64,000 bases of DNA from Agaricus subrufescens (lineage: Eukaryota > Basidiomycota > Agaricomycetes > Agaricales > Agaricaceae). The stretch covers positions 2,480,001-2,544,000 of the forward strand of contig CM057064.1 in NCBI GenBank assembly GCA_029945375.1, read 5' to 3'. This document shows, piece after piece, positions 23,801-37,081 of the stretch. The position numbers and the translations under genes are program-made. Every line of letters starts with the position of its first letter. The stretch's first letter is position 1. The notes beneath the pieces are model-generated. The model had not been told where the DNA came from, did no database searches, and worked only from the letters and a program-made list of their open reading frames with translations.

Positions 23801-26800
23801 ATGTTGAGTGGTCGATGTACGGCAGAATCGGCTAATTGTATTAGTGTCGCGTGAATCCGGACCGAGTCCTTATGCGCAGTAGCTTCTGCCGTCTGGGGTC
23901 TCACTGTCCACAGATACATGATACATTTTGGGATATGTAACGGACTGGTAACGGCTATCATGTGCGGTAGGAAAGGCGTGAGACTTGCGCGATACACGGA
24001 TAAAACTCAGTTGTAAGAGATTGTTTGGGCCCTGCTTGCGATTGACGTTTCTTCTCTATGAACAAGTTTCTCCACCGGTTTCCAGGAGGACTATTGAAAT
24101 ACTTGTGAGTCTACGATTTTGTTAATCACAGGAGTATTTGTTAGTTATGTCCATCAGGATCAACGGAGACGTTTCTTGGTACCTCGCCTTACTGCTCTTC
24201 GCTTCCTTCTTGGTTGTACTTGTCCAATGCCACTGGAAATTCTCCACCAAACGTGCCAATGCAACCACGCAGGCGTTCCATAACCTCGACACTCACATCC
24301 CCTCTCAAAGTTTGGCAAATTTTCACGGTGGTTTAACGATCTTTGCGTTCTTGGTGGGACGAGTGGTAGCATGTATTATGCTCTTTTTGATAGCATCGTG
24401 CCTTGAATTTCCAAGGTATGATCCAGGATTATTGACAAGAGGGTTTGACTTTTGGATACCCATTTACTATGTGCGTACTACGATACAGAATCGGAAATGT
24501 ATTGAAGTCATCAACGTAGCTTTACTGCGTACTTCTCTCTTCCGCTGCTCTCTTCCGAACAACATACCGTGATATCTTTGGCTCGCACTGTTTCGTGCTT
24601 CTATTTGCCGCCCTCTTGGTGGACTGTAAACGCAATCTCTGGCCGTTAGCCACCTACTCTGAGTCACCTGCAGACACAGACGATGGACCTTTGGTATGGG
24701 TTAGGGTGGCACTACTTTTCATGAGTGGGGTTGTGATACCCCTTTTCTGCCCCAGAAGGTACATACCTGTGAACCCCTTGGTGAGCTATATGTGAACTTT
24801 TGCGCTATACTCTCAAATTGACGGCTCATCAGGACCCGGCGGACGAGGCCAACCCAGAGCAGACGACGTCCATAGCATCCTTGATGGTATACACATTCTT
24901 GGATCCATTGATGTTCCTTGCTGCCCGCGTGCCCCACCTTTCGTATGATCAGCTGTTCCCTCTCGCAGATTACGACTACTCTCGGAACACAACGAGAAGA
25001 GCATTTCCGGTACGATGCATTGCACTTTCAGCCTTGCTAAGTTGCTGATCGTTCGCGGTCAAAGCACCTCGACATCTTTCAAGGAGCAAAGAAGAGGCAC
25101 ATCTTCTTCGGCCTCATGAGGACATACCGTGAGTACATTTTTAATACATCTTTAATCTGCCTCGCGTTACTCATCACTAACTAGGTTACGAGTATACCAT
25201 TCTTGCTACCACAATAGCCATTCAAGTAATGGCTAATCTTGCATCTCCAATAGGGATCAAAAATATCCTTCAGTATGTGTACTGCTATATGAACACTGTA
25301 CGACTGAGCGTTAATTGTTAGTTACCTTGAATCGGGACGTCATACCGAAAACATCAAACCCTGGTTCTGGATAATATGGCTATTTATAGGCCCTATGACC
25401 ATGTCCTTAGCTCGACAGCGTTACATTTTCGTTGCCACAAGAATGCTGGTCCATACAGAGGGACTGCTGATCCAACTAGTCTTCGAGCACAGCTTACGCG
25501 TTCGCATGAGGGCCGAGACCTCCAATCGATCTAATAGTCCCAACACTCAAGCTGCAAATAATGATACCGGACACGATGAACGTCGAGCGAAAGCGGATAA
25601 TCTAATCGGGAAGATTAACAATCTCGTCACTACAGATACGATGAATATTGTTGAAGCCAGGGATTTTCTCATGATTGGTGAGTAGGACTGAGGGCTGCCA
25701 ATTTCTTGAGTTGATCGTTTCATTCAGCGTTCTTTCATCCATTACAAATTACTGCCTCTGTCGTGTTTCTGTACCAAGTACTTGGGGTTAGGTATGTTCT
25801 GTTTTGTTCACTTGAAAAATGTTTGACGAAGTTGTTTTATCATCAGCGCATTCGTCGGACTTGCGGTCATCTCAATTATGGTCCCGGTTCCAATCTTTTT
25901 AGCGACATTGATCCAGAAAGTCCAGGTGCAGAGGATGAAGAAGGCAAGTCATCAATTTTTGACTCGCCTCATTGCTGAATTTGTCCAAGACCGATTCCCG
26001 GATACAAACTATTAGAGAAAGTATGTGTAGTTTTCGTGTATATCTTTCTTCATAGTGGGATTGCTGATTTTTTTGTTAGCTTGTAATGTTCTGCGTATGG
26101 TAAAAATGTTTGGGTGGGAAGAGGAGATGCGAGGGAGAGTCGCTCAATGCAGAAAGGACGAAGTTAAATGGCTATGGCGTCGCCGAATCTATGATTTTAT
26201 CATCAACGTCCTCAAGTGTGTTTTCTTTCCTTCGTGACACCAACTAATTCGCTGACGTTTGGTATAGCTTCTCGATACCTGCCTTGACGATGCTAGCAAC
26301 GTATGGAGCATATACTGTTATTTTTAAGCAGGATTTAAGCGGCACGCTTTTTCTTCCTGTGAGAGAGGAGATTTACTAATCAAATTCGCAGCTGCTACAG
26401 TTTTTTCGAGCATGGCTGTATTTGACTTGCTTCGAGTGTCTCTTCAGAACTCTTTTCAATATCTGTCGGTGTATATCGAGGGTAAGAGATATCGCCTAGC
26501 GATTCCAATCTGTTTGGTGACACATACTACACAGGAAAGGTGTCACTAGATCGTCTGACTGACTTTTTGCACAACACTGAGTTGCTCGACTTTCTTCGAT
26601 CACCTTCCGAAGAGACCGCAGATGACATTGTGAATAAACCGCCTCCGGAAATCATAGGCTTCCGTGACGCTAATTTTGTGTGGTCCAAAGAAGCAACCAA
26701 TGACCCTCAAACTTTCAATCTCCGAATCGATGGTGAGCTTCATTTCAAACAGCAAGCAATAAATCTTGTGATTGGACCAACGTGAGTTGTCCTTGGTTCA

Positions 26801-29800
26801 TTTGTCAGAGCATGTCTGACTCGTCGATAGGGGATCGGGTAAAACATCACTGCTTATGGCACTCCTTGGTGAAATGCACTTCCTGCCGATACAATCGCAT
26901 TCATGGTTTGGTCTACCGCGAGAGAAGGGAGTGGCGTATGTTGCACAGGAATCGTGGGTACAAAACGACACCATTCGTGGCAACATTTTATTTGGCGCTC
27001 CGTATGATGAGGAGCGATATAAAGCGGGTTCGTAATTTTTCTCTAGAGTAGAGTCCAATATTAATAAGTGTTATAGTACTCTATCAGTGTGGTTTGGAGC
27101 GGGATTTGGATTTATTTGACGCCGGAGATATGACGGAAGTCGGTGAGAAAGGTCTCACTCTGAGGTAGGTCATACTATCTCGCCATTACAAAAAATTAAC
27201 ACCTTAATTCACATGTATTAAGCGGCGGTCAAAAGGTACACATTTGTTTGACTTTGGTTTAGAACACCACTAATTGTACGCAGGCCAGAGTCACCCTCGC
27301 TCGTGCAGTGTATTCAAATGCACAAATCTTACTTCTTGATGATATTCTAGCGGCACTTGATGTTCACACGTATGTTCTTCACTATTTCTATCATCTGGTA
27401 TCAGCTCAAGCAAGACAGGTCCAAGTGGATTGTCGAGAATTGTTTGAACGGAAATTTGATAAAGGGTAGGACCGTTATACTTGTGGTGCGCCCTTCTCAT
27501 GACCTACTACACGGACTGTCACTTATCGATGCATTAGACACATAACATCGCTTTAACCAGCGAATATGCCGATTTCATTATTCAAATTGGCAGCAACGGG
27601 ACTATCGTCAACCAGGGAACAGACATCGATATCGCCGTTTCTGGGTATCCCAATCTCGCATCGGGAACGAAAGCTCTAGACGGACCATCAGAGACGAAGG
27701 ATACTAAGGAAGTCGAAGAGCAAGCTGTAAGCACGCCTGAAGGAAAGCTGATCGTAGCGGAAGAAATACAGCAGGGTCATGTAACGTGGAAGGCCATGAA
27801 ACTATTCTTGGCTTCCGCCGGCGGCGATCATCCCATCGCATTCTTCCTCATGTTTTTCGTTGGGTTATTGGTAACACATTTAGCTCTCATGTCGCAGACA
27901 TACATCTTCGGATACTGGGGATCCCAATACACGGAGCGGGACCCTTCCGAAGTCAATCCATTTTTGTGAGTCTATAACTATTATCAAGCCTGAGAATGTC
28001 ACTAATTTCATTTACAGCTATCTAGGACTATATACCCTAGTTCTAATCACGATTTTGTTGTGTTACACATTCGCAAATTTGCTATATCTGCACGGACTAT
28101 TTCGGGCATGCATTGTTATCCACGAACGATTGGTCGACTCGATACTAGGGTCGACGTTCAGGTAGCCTGCTTTTTTTGAGGCCATTGCTGAAGCTAACGC
28201 GCCTACCTAAAGATGGCTTGACGAAACTCCTACATCCCGCATCATCATGCGCTGCACACAAGATATCCGAGCCGTTGATGTGCCTATTAGTCAATGGGTT
28301 GGACTGCTCGCAGAGTTTACGATAGCTATGTTGACGAGGCTGGTGGCTATCGTGACTTTGTCGAATATATTCCTTGTTCCGGCCATCTTCGTCGCAGTGA
28401 TAGGCGCATGGCTTGCGAACTTCTACCTGAAAGCTCAACTTTCCGTAAAAAGGGAGATGAGGTTAGCTTCAGCCTTTCTATTGCATACTCATGCTGAAAG
28501 GCGATTCTAGTAATGCTAAAGCTCCTCTCTTGGCTCATCTAGAGGCGGCAATTACTGGTTTAAGTGCGCTTTTTTTTTTGTTTCGAGAGAAACAGATATG
28601 TTAATCTCTCTATAGTTTCAATTCGCGCATATGGCGCCCAAGAGGCGTTTAAGCAGGAATCACTTAAACGAATCGATTTCTATAGCAGAATTGCTCGAGT
28701 ATCTTACAACCTCAACCGCTGGATTGCTGTTCGCATGGATGTTCTAGGGGCCTCATTCACAACCCTACTAGCTTCATACCTTGTGTATGGAAGCGCCACT
28801 AATCCTGTAAATGTCGGCTTCTCTCTCACTATCTCTGTTACCTTTTGCTCCATGATTCTCTGGTGGGTCAGAATCTTCAACGACCTTGAGGTGCAAGCAA
28901 ATAGGTCAGTAATACTGATCATGACCAGGAACGGTACTGACTGTAGGGCATAGCTTGGAACGGATACAAGACTACCTAGAGATTGAACAAGAAAAGAAGC
29001 CAGCAGCGAGCGGAGTACCTCCCGCAGCTTGGCCCACCAGTGGTCATCTAGTCGTGAAGAATCTTTCTGCCCGATACTCCAAGGTACAGCAGCTAGGTTG
29101 AGGATCCTGAAGTACGCTGATTTATTGATCAAGAATGGTCCTAATGTACTTCATGGCATCTCATTTGAAGTCAAGGCAGGCGAACGAATCGGTGTAGGTG
29201 GGTACTCCGATTTGGTGACTGCCTTGGACACTGCTTATTCACGTCTTCTCATTTAGTTGGACGAACTGGAAGTGGCAAGGTCAGTAGCATAGCGCAGGCC
29301 CGACAACTTGAAACTTAACTTTTTGAAGAGCTCTTTGATGTTATCCCTTTTACATTGCATTGTCGTCGAAGGTGATATTTATTATGACGGGATCGACACC
29401 AAGAACATCAATCTGGATGCGTTAAGGTCAAAGTTAACAATTATTCCACAGATGGTGCTCTCTTCAACTTAGTTTATAAAAACATTTGCTGACATCTTAT
29501 GATTTCAGCCGGAGTTGCTCAGCGGGACGCTCAGAAGAAATCTGGATCCATTTGAGCAATATGACGATCTTACTCTCAATGCCGCTCTCCGAGCATCGGG
29601 CTTGTTCTCGTTGCAAACGGAGGAAGACGAAACCAGGTTGTCTTTAGATAGCCAGATTTCGAGTGGTGGATCGAACCTGTCCGTTGGCCAGAGGCAGATT
29701 TTGGCTTTGGCTAGGGCGATGGTGAGGGAGAGCAAGCTATTAATCCTGGATGAAGGTAAATATCATTCAGTGATCAGCCCTGATCCACACTGACCTTTGG

Positions 29801-30264
29801 ATATTGTAGCCACTTCCGCTATAGGTCAGTACAAATGCCTACCGCGCACGCCTTCAACCTTGGATACTAATAAATCTTGAATAGATTACAAGACCGACAA
29901 TATAATCCAACAGTCGTTAAGATGCGAACTTGGAAAAGATGTCACAGTCATCACCGTTGCACATCGTCTTCAAACGATCATGGACGCTGATAAAATTGTG
30001 AGCTTGGAAAACTTCCCTTTTGATACTTCCTTTCAAAACTGACAATGTTATTTTCAGCTTGTTCTTGATGCTGGAGAAATTGCAAGTTTTTCGATGTTTT
30101 CTAATATCTTTGATACTCGGCTAATTGATGCTTTCTAGGTGGAGTATGACTCGCCAGCAGTGTTACTTGCCAAACCATCTGGAAAATTCAAGTCCATGGT
30201 TGACGGAAGCGGTGATCGAGAATACTTATACTCAATAGTTCATAGGGCAAGTCCTCGAGGTTAA
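23801..30264 (+). CDS. ABCC/MRP-type multidrug transporter
   Basis: Full ABCC exporter built from more than 25 exons. The N-terminus is tentative: 23801-23816, joined to a segment ending TDKTQL, then RTIEIL and [16 protein letters not shown] with matching phases. A hydrophobic region with several helices leads to TMD1 ([19 protein letters not shown]), then NBD1 with Walker [18 protein letters not shown], signature [17 protein letters not shown] and Walker [13 protein letters not shown]. The Asp replacing the catalytic Glu is normal for ABCC NBD1. TMD2 has the fungal ABCC mark [22 protein letters not shown]2 has [27 protein letters not shown] and LLILDEATSAID, with a complete catalytic site. 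It ends VHRASPRG. It likely exports glutathione conjugates or drugs from plasma or vacuolar membrane. The Walker A of NBD2, both signature parts and Walker B lie on exons of 13-23 nt. Confidence 0.9.
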
Positions 30265-31177
30265 ATGACCGAAGTAGGTGTGTGACCCATCCAAGAATTT
30301 GAATTCCGCAGACTGTGAATGGCCCTTTCACTGGGTATCAGTTTACTTGTGTTTTTATCTCTTCTGCTTATCTACCTTTTTTGGCCTCAATGTTGTGTTG
30401 TTTGTACCAAAATAGTCAATTCTAAAACGAGTTCTAAGGCTAGCCATGAATCCTCCCTGAACCACACCTAGTCTTATCTAGCAACACTGCATCAGCACTT
30501 GGATTGCGCCTGAATGGCACCCGAACAGAACCTCAGTATCCGAAACAACATGTTTGAACGTAGCTTGAACATGACCCGATATTTTGGTCAGCCATTGTTC
30601 GTGTGAGGTGACGTTTTCATACGTCCCGGAAATACTTGAAAAATATGTGAAAATGTTTATTTGGGTTTAATATAAATCTGTTAGGTAAATCGGCTACTTC
30701 ATTCTGCTTAACCACGAACTAGCGTCTCCACAACTCCACTCCAACACGACTTACTCAGAATCTAAACCTAAACCTCTTCCCCAAAATTGCATTCCACGAT
30801 GATTCTTTTTCACTAATTAACGCCGCCCTCAGGAAATATATACAAATATACATAGTGACCAAGAGACGATTTAAAGAAGGATAATACGAGATATAAACGC
30901 CAAAAAAATCTGTAAAATCCATAAGTGTCCCGTCTATGGTCCCAGATGATAACAAGAAAATAGAGAAAGGAATCTATAAAAAATAACAAGAGAATGTTTG
31001 TGAGTTATCCAACGAAAGAATGAGTGCTCTGTAAATGTCACATCAAAGTTCAGATCAACGGGATTAATAGTTAAGTCTAGATATGCAAGGATCAATAAGC
31101 TTATCGTGAATATGAGTGGGGTATGCAGCCCAGAGTAAAAAAAGAGGACATGAAGCGAGACAAAAATGACAATAATT
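30265..31177. other. Convergent intergenic region
   Basis: About 0.9 kb between the ABC transporter (+) and the secreted protein gene (-). AT-rich with no domain-bearing frame; expected to hold both 3' ends. Confidence 0.45.
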
Positions 31178-32547
31178 CTACTGTAGCAGTGCAAGCGAAA
31201 AGAACGATATCAGAAAAACGTAACATGATAGGTGCCAAAGCGAAAATGGTAACGGACGCCACGCAGTTCTGCAGGAAAATAAGTAGCTTTAGTCTAAAAG
31301 TGGAGATATGAATGGCGAAAACGACATACGAAGTTTTTGTAGGGACTTCTGTTATGCTAACGTCCAATACGGCAAGGAATCCATCCACTGCATTTAGCCC
31401 GTCAGCCCCTACACTGAGATTATGGTTGATGCCGAAGCTCGTGTTCTCTAGGAGACCCGAAAGGTATAGGACATCAGTTTTGTAGGTATATCCTTCGGAT
31501 GATGTGGTCCCCGAGTATGTTGTGCCGTTTGTGAGGTTGAGAGTAGGTACTGGTGACTGAGTGATGTTGCCCACTAGCCAATCCCTGCCGTTTCGAGATC
31601 ATCAGGATCGTCGGAAAATAAATTGATGGACGAATTAGCTTACCGGCCCAAATTATATCCGTTGGGAACGATGTCGTGCTGTTCTGCAACGCGTTCACGA
31701 GGTAAGGATAAAACCATACATGGCATGATTTCATGAGAGGCACGTACCGGATATTGGTCTCTCGTATGAGGCAGCTAAGAATACTGCGCCGCTATTATTA
31801 CCGTCCATTTTGACATGAGGTTCTCTTATTTAAGGGTTCATTTACGGTAGACACACCTGTTGAGATGAGGGCCATCCTGTATCCAATACCGAAAGTGGTC
31901 CCCCCCCTGTACGGTCTCCTTACATGTGCCTAACTGTGGGTCGCCATAATCCCACCTGATAACAGCAGTTTCATTCTCTGGTTAACTGCGTAAGGCCCAG
32001 AAAACATATGAGGCTAGGGGAAATAGACGTACTGAAGCCGTTTCCGTCCCCAAGATTGGCTGCTTGGTGAGTGCTTTCACGTTGGCCGAGGCATTCGCCG
32101 GAGAATCCTATTGATCTTGAAGCAAGAAAACAATAGATAAGCCGTCGACGTCCGCCAATATACATGGTAAAAACGCACTGGAAGTAATTTTGTAGTCCAC
32201 CGTCCGTCGTCGAGTCGACAAGCACCCGAGAGTCGGAGTAACCACTGATGACAATATTTAAGGGTTCCCCCTGCCCCTCCGGAAAGGTCACTGGGATTTT
32301 CTAGGCACCCTGTGGCATAAGTGCGCTGTAACTGCTTGTGACAGTTCAGTTGGCGTACCGTTAGCATACTGCCTCCGTTCTCTGTCGGAATCCCAAATCC
32401 TATTGGTGGCACATTGCGGTCTGAGCGTCTAACCGAAGGTATGGTGGCGTCCTCGAGGGAGCAGTTCCGGCAGGCTGGGTAGTTACATAAAGAGAGTGTG
32501 GGAGCTGTTAGCACAACATAAGGCAGTAAAAAAGCATTTGAGCGCAT
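31178..32547 (-). CDS. Secreted protein of a conserved agaricomycete family, function unknown
   Basis: About eight exons. It starts MRSNAFLLPYVVLTAPTLSL, a signal peptide, then CNYPACRNCSLEDATIPS and PPIGFGIPTENGGSML. Later blocks are GQGEPLNIVISGYSDSRVLV, GFSGECLGQRE, NETAVIRWDYGDPQLGTC, HFRYWIQDGP, GAVFLAASYERPIS, NGYNLGRDWLVGNIT and LYLSGLLENTSFGINHNLSV. This block order recurs in many mushroom genomes in an uncharacterised extracellular family (recalled, not searched). Multiple N-glycosylation sequons. The final exon ends in a hydrophobic stretch (CYVFLISFFSLALLQ), suggesting a GPI signal or C-terminal anchor. All intron phases checked were consistent, so the gene seems intact. Function unknown; probably cell-wall or surface associated. 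Confidence 0.75.
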
Positions 32548-32700
32548 CGTTTGGGACGACCTGCGCGAGGAAGAAGAGAGAGGAACAGCAGCATCCGAGC
32601 CGGCAGCATTCTCGAGGATATATTACGTAATGAAAGGCTTGTTTCCGGCGTTGCCATCAGGCGACAACAAAAAGTTACAATTCTGGGCAAAATACAACAT

Positions 32701-34128
32701 CTAGTCATTAATCTCGAGATCTCCGTACGGCTTTGCCTTGAAGAAAGAGTCGTCAAAGTGGTGCAAACGAACAAAACCATCTTCTCCTCCTGAAGCATAG
32801 CCGGTGCCCGCGGGATGTACGGCAATTCTGAAAAAAAAAAAACCCCCCGTTAGTGCGGGAACCGAACTGATTGCTGATGGACTGCGCACGTATTGACGGG
32901 ACCAAAATGACCCTTGACACGGCCAACTTCCTCCTCGAAAATCTTGTGCCAGAATCGCGTCTCAAATTTACCTTGACGCAGCGTCGTCGTAGTGACACTC
33001 ATCGCCTCTTGTCCACCACCCAAAAGTACCTGATAATCAACGTTTTGTTAGAGCATGGCAGTATCGAACCGATACAACATGCTCACATATGGGCGATTGG
33101 GCATGAGCGAGGCGCTGTTTAATGGTGTCTCTGTCGAAAAAGTCTTAAGGACTTGAAGAGTTTTGGTATCATGTATCTACAAAGACCATTAACTTCGTGG
33201 CGAACATAAGAGTTGAACGCCACTCACTCGGGCTGACTTGTCCTTGCTGCTGGTAATGCAATAAGTCCGATCTTTGCTCATTTGTAGATCCGTCACATTG
33301 TCTCCGTGTGCTCGCTCGTTGTTGTGCAGCTCTTCCCCACTCTTCACGTTGAATAAAGCCACTTTTCCAGATTCGTGACCCGTAAAGATCACATTTGGCA
33401 CGTTTGTAAATGCACAAACAGTCGCTTTTGAGCCAATCGGGTTAAAGTTATACAACGGTTCCTTCGACTCTAGAAGACGGCAGAGCGGTTCACATAGACT
33501 ATCTTCGGAAGCGAACGAAATGACTCACGGTTAGTACCATCCCCATCCCGATTGATTTTGAAGGTCCGAATCGCACACTGATATCCCATACGCTGCTCAG
33601 TGATACATACGACCCGTGTTCCATCATCATTGAACGATACTCGCTTCACAGCTGTAGGGAATTCCCAAGTGAAGAGATTTTTGCCAGTCTGAACAGACCA
33701 TAGTCGTAGTGTATTATCGGCGGCACCCGATATCATGAATCTGCTCTCCGCTGTATTAGAAAGCAAAGAGAAAGTGACAAACAGGATAAGCATGGTAAAA
33801 CAGAAGACTACGGAAAATAAACGCACGATCAACGTCCAAAGTCCAAACCGTCCCATTGTTCCCGTCATACGTCCCTAATCTCTCTCCGTTATGTGAAAAC
33901 CAGACGTTAATAACGTGGTCCTTGGAACACGAGAACAATAGATCTCCTTCAAGGTTAAACTTGATCTGGGTTAACGACCGCTCATGACCTGAGATACGGC
34001 GTGATTAGCCAAACATGACAATGATAGCATGTACTGCGAAAGTTGACCTTGAAGCAGGATCGGTCTCTATAATGCACAATTGACTGAATTCCCTTTGAAC
34101 GAAATCTGATGACCGAGCTACGCACCAT
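32701..34128 (-). CDS. TIF34: Translation initiation factor eIF3 subunit i (WD40 protein)
   Basis: A WD40 beta-propeller subunit of eIF3, which organises the 43S pre-initiation complex. The start codon stands alone: exon 1 coding is ATG at 34126-34128, immediately followed by the intron (GTGCGT). Exon 2 is 19 nt (34048-34066; RPILLQ) and exon 3 starts at 33988 ([20 protein letters not shown]). The series continues [94 protein letters not shown] and [21 protein letters not shown], ending GDLEIND. The AMSVTTT-RQGKFE-RF block is diagnostic for eIF3i. Length close to the usual 330-340 aa. Intact, essential housekeeping gene. Confidence 0.94.
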
Positions 34129-34506
34129 TTTGCTCGTTTTTGAGGGTCTGCAATGAACGCCATCGCCGCTGATTTCACTTTTCTTCGTACACGTGATCAG
34201 ACGCATGTTCTATAATTAGTCATAGACTCATCGGGTAGCTCCAGTATAATCTATGCAACTTTAAAGCGTCTTGATATTGCTGCTAACTAGTTGGTTCGGC
34301 TCTGATTGAGACTAAGGTACCTCATACAAGTACTCTATTCGTTCTGCTATTACTGTTTAAGGATTCATGTAGTCGGGATGACCAATTACCAAGATATTGA
34401 GTTTACTGCCTTCAATTCACCCGTTATTCAAGTCAATTTGTTATTCAGCACATACATCGGTACATCAATCGCAAGCAGCACATAATTCTTGTACATAGGA
34501 CATAGT
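34129..34506. promoter_or_regulatory. Short intergenic region: eIF3i promoter and dioxygenase 3' end
   Basis: About 380 bp with no coding signal. It must contain the eIF3i promoter and the 3' UTR of the homogentisate dioxygenase gene, both on the minus strand. No TATA box near the eIF3i start, as usual for a housekeeping gene. Confidence 0.45.
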
Positions 34507-36664
34507 TCACTGACTGCTACCCAACAACGGCAATCCTGCGGCCTTGAGGTCGGCCTGGATTTCGTCCAAGTGCTCCATGAAATGAGCCTCGTAGTTTCTC
34601 GGTATTTGCTCTGCGTCCAATAAGTCAATTAGGTGCATGAAATATGAACGGTTATAAACCATACCTTGTCTCATTCCACTGCGATTCATCGCATATTCAG
34701 TGAGGGTGAACTGCAAAGTAGATTCAAACATTATGACTGGTGGCAATCGTAAATCACTGGAGCAGCGTTTGAAAAATGGACCACCTTACTAAGAGTGCCT
34801 TTCTGAACAATCTCTGGTTCAAGTGCTTTCTCTGAGGCTGCTTTCCAAACATCGTATGTCACTTGTAATCGTGTTTAATTGCATGATCCGTATTTCATGT
34901 GTTAAAAGACTTACTTCCGTGAGGGCCAAATCCTGGGTCGAGACTAGCGCCACCTGTAAGATAGGATGCTGAGATTACTAGCGTTCTAACAACTAAGACC
35001 CAGAATAGGACGTACCGGGGTGGACTCTATCGCCAAATCCGCCACTCTCATTTTTAATAAGACCAACAAACTCAGTCGATGAGTTACGGTGATAAAACTT
35101 CAAAAAGTGTCAGTGGTTCACATCATGGTAATGGAATTCAAGATCACCCACCGGAGGACGGAAAGTATTGGTGGCGACATCCCATCTCTCCCCGAAAATC
35201 AGGAAATCAACAAGAGGGGCATTATTATGTTTCGACTTTGCGGTCAAGACACAGAAGCAGGAAGGGTCAATGTGATCCTTGGAGACACTACCAACGTAAA
35301 CAAATTTCTCCATCGCATATTTGTAGGGAACATAGCTAAGTTGCATTGATGAGTTGCGAGCCAAGTTAGATCAAACTAGAAAACGTACTTTCCATGCCAT
35401 GCCACGACATCGAAAGGTGTGTGCTCTTGATGACAAACATGAAGTTGGCCAGACACCCTGAACGTTATTAGTATATCGACAGCGTAAGGCAAAAGTCGAG
35501 CTCACTTGTATATAATCTCCCATGCACTCAGGTCAATGTCGAAGCAAGCCACTGGAGTCTCAAAATCTCTAGGATTAGCCAAACCATTTCCACCTAAAAC
35601 GGCAAGTTCGGGTAGCTCGAAGTGGGACCCGAAAATCTCTTGTATATCTGACGATAAAGGGATCAGAAAAATGGTCTGTAGGAACGATGGAATCACTCAC
35701 ATCCACGGGATGGACCATCAGGAAGAATAACCTTGAATTTCATTCCACGCTGAATCACGCACAACTCGCCTGGCCTAACCATCATCCTAGCCAAAAGCAC
35801 TCATCAGCGCCACATAAAAAAACATCCCAAATATGCAATACTCACTTTCCAAACTCAGTCTGAATATCCAAACGCCCTTGCTGCGGCACAATCAACATAT
35901 CCCCATCCCCATTACAAAATGCCTTCTTATCCATAGACTGGTTGGCGAGATACATGTGGATGGCCAATCCCTCTCTCAAAGTCGGATCACCATTCCCTGC
36001 AATTGTTTTCAAACCTTCCACCCAGTCGACCTTTTGGTTATCAGCTGGCAATTCGAACGGCGACCAATCCACGTGAGCAGCGCTGACGTGAACATTCTTG
36101 TTCGTCGGTAGGAAATTAGATTCCAGCTAAAGGGATCAGCAAATATCAAAAATCTGATCTCGGGGATAAAATCATCACAAACGGACATCGAGATTATCAG
36201 GCGGTTTTGTGAATCCTTTATGAGCAACGGACGGCCTGATACGATAGAGCCATCTAATTAAGCCTCAGTCGGGATGTCCAAAACGATCTCATTCTGCAGC
36301 GAGCAAGCTGATACTTACGCGAGCTTGTTTTCTGCCCGAGGTGCCGCGAAGGATGCCCCTGTCATCTAGTAGACAAACGCGACGCCATTAGTACTCCTGT
36401 CAACGATGAACATGTACCGCAGTCACGTACAGCTTCATTGTAGAGGTCATACTTATTCTTCTGGGGATTATTCTGGCCCTCAGGAAGTACACCCGGCCTT
36501 GAGAAACGTTAGATAACATCGTCGAATCGAGATGCAACAACAGCTCACAAGGCCTCAGTAGCAAAAGAGTTGCCAAACCCAGCCTGGTACCTGTAAGGGT
36601 CCTGTTTGGTGGGCTGAATAGTAAAAGCAGTTTGAGCAGTAGCACCAGAAGTGATCGTAGGCAT
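34507..36664 (-). CDS. hmgA: Homogentisate 1,2-dioxygenase
   Basis: Opens the aromatic ring of homogentisate to maleylacetoacetate in Phe/Tyr catabolism, using Fe(II) and oxygen. Multi-exon; reads [73 protein letters not shown], then [80 protein letters not shown] and [18 protein letters not shown]. The iron ligands are visible: His and Glu in [10 protein letters not shown], second His in PHG (GFGPHGMTYDVW). It ends PLLGSSQ. Length matches the family (about 440-480 aa). The next two pathway genes, a zeta-class maleylacetoacetate isomerase and fumarylacetoacetase, are not seen nearby; the GSTs downstream are a different class. Confidence 0.94.
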
Positions 36665-37081
36665 TGTGGATTGAGCGTCTCAGGAGTAATAGTGGTCTTT
36701 TATATGTAGGTTTGTAAAACTTTCTGATGGAGTTAGCCACATGTGTCAGTAATTAGTACCCTAGTTTGCATTCGTCAGGTAAAATTAGAGCTCGTAATTG
36801 ACATGACTGGTAGCGCAACGAATTGTTGCATTAGTTCGTTTTATTACAAATTCGACAAGGTTGATAGAGCTTACTACCTTGCTATCGTCAGATAAGCATC
36901 GTAATTGACGACGACTAGTGTCACATCTGTCTTCTCCTCTGATTTGAGTCACTACTAATTTAAGAAGGTTGATCGTGAGTTGGAAAGAGAAAATATTTCC
37001 AAAAACACAATCAATCGTATGATGTATTACATAATCGTGGGCAGGGCCGGCAGGGATGCAGTTGCTTTCTTTCCTTCTGAG
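36665..37081. promoter_or_regulatory. Divergent promoter of dioxygenase and steroid-reductase-like genes
   Basis: About 417 bp. A TATAAAAG lies at 36697-36704 on the minus strand, 33 nt before the dioxygenase ATG, indicating a TATA-driven inducible gene. No TATA found before the plus-strand gene. Confidence 0.55.
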
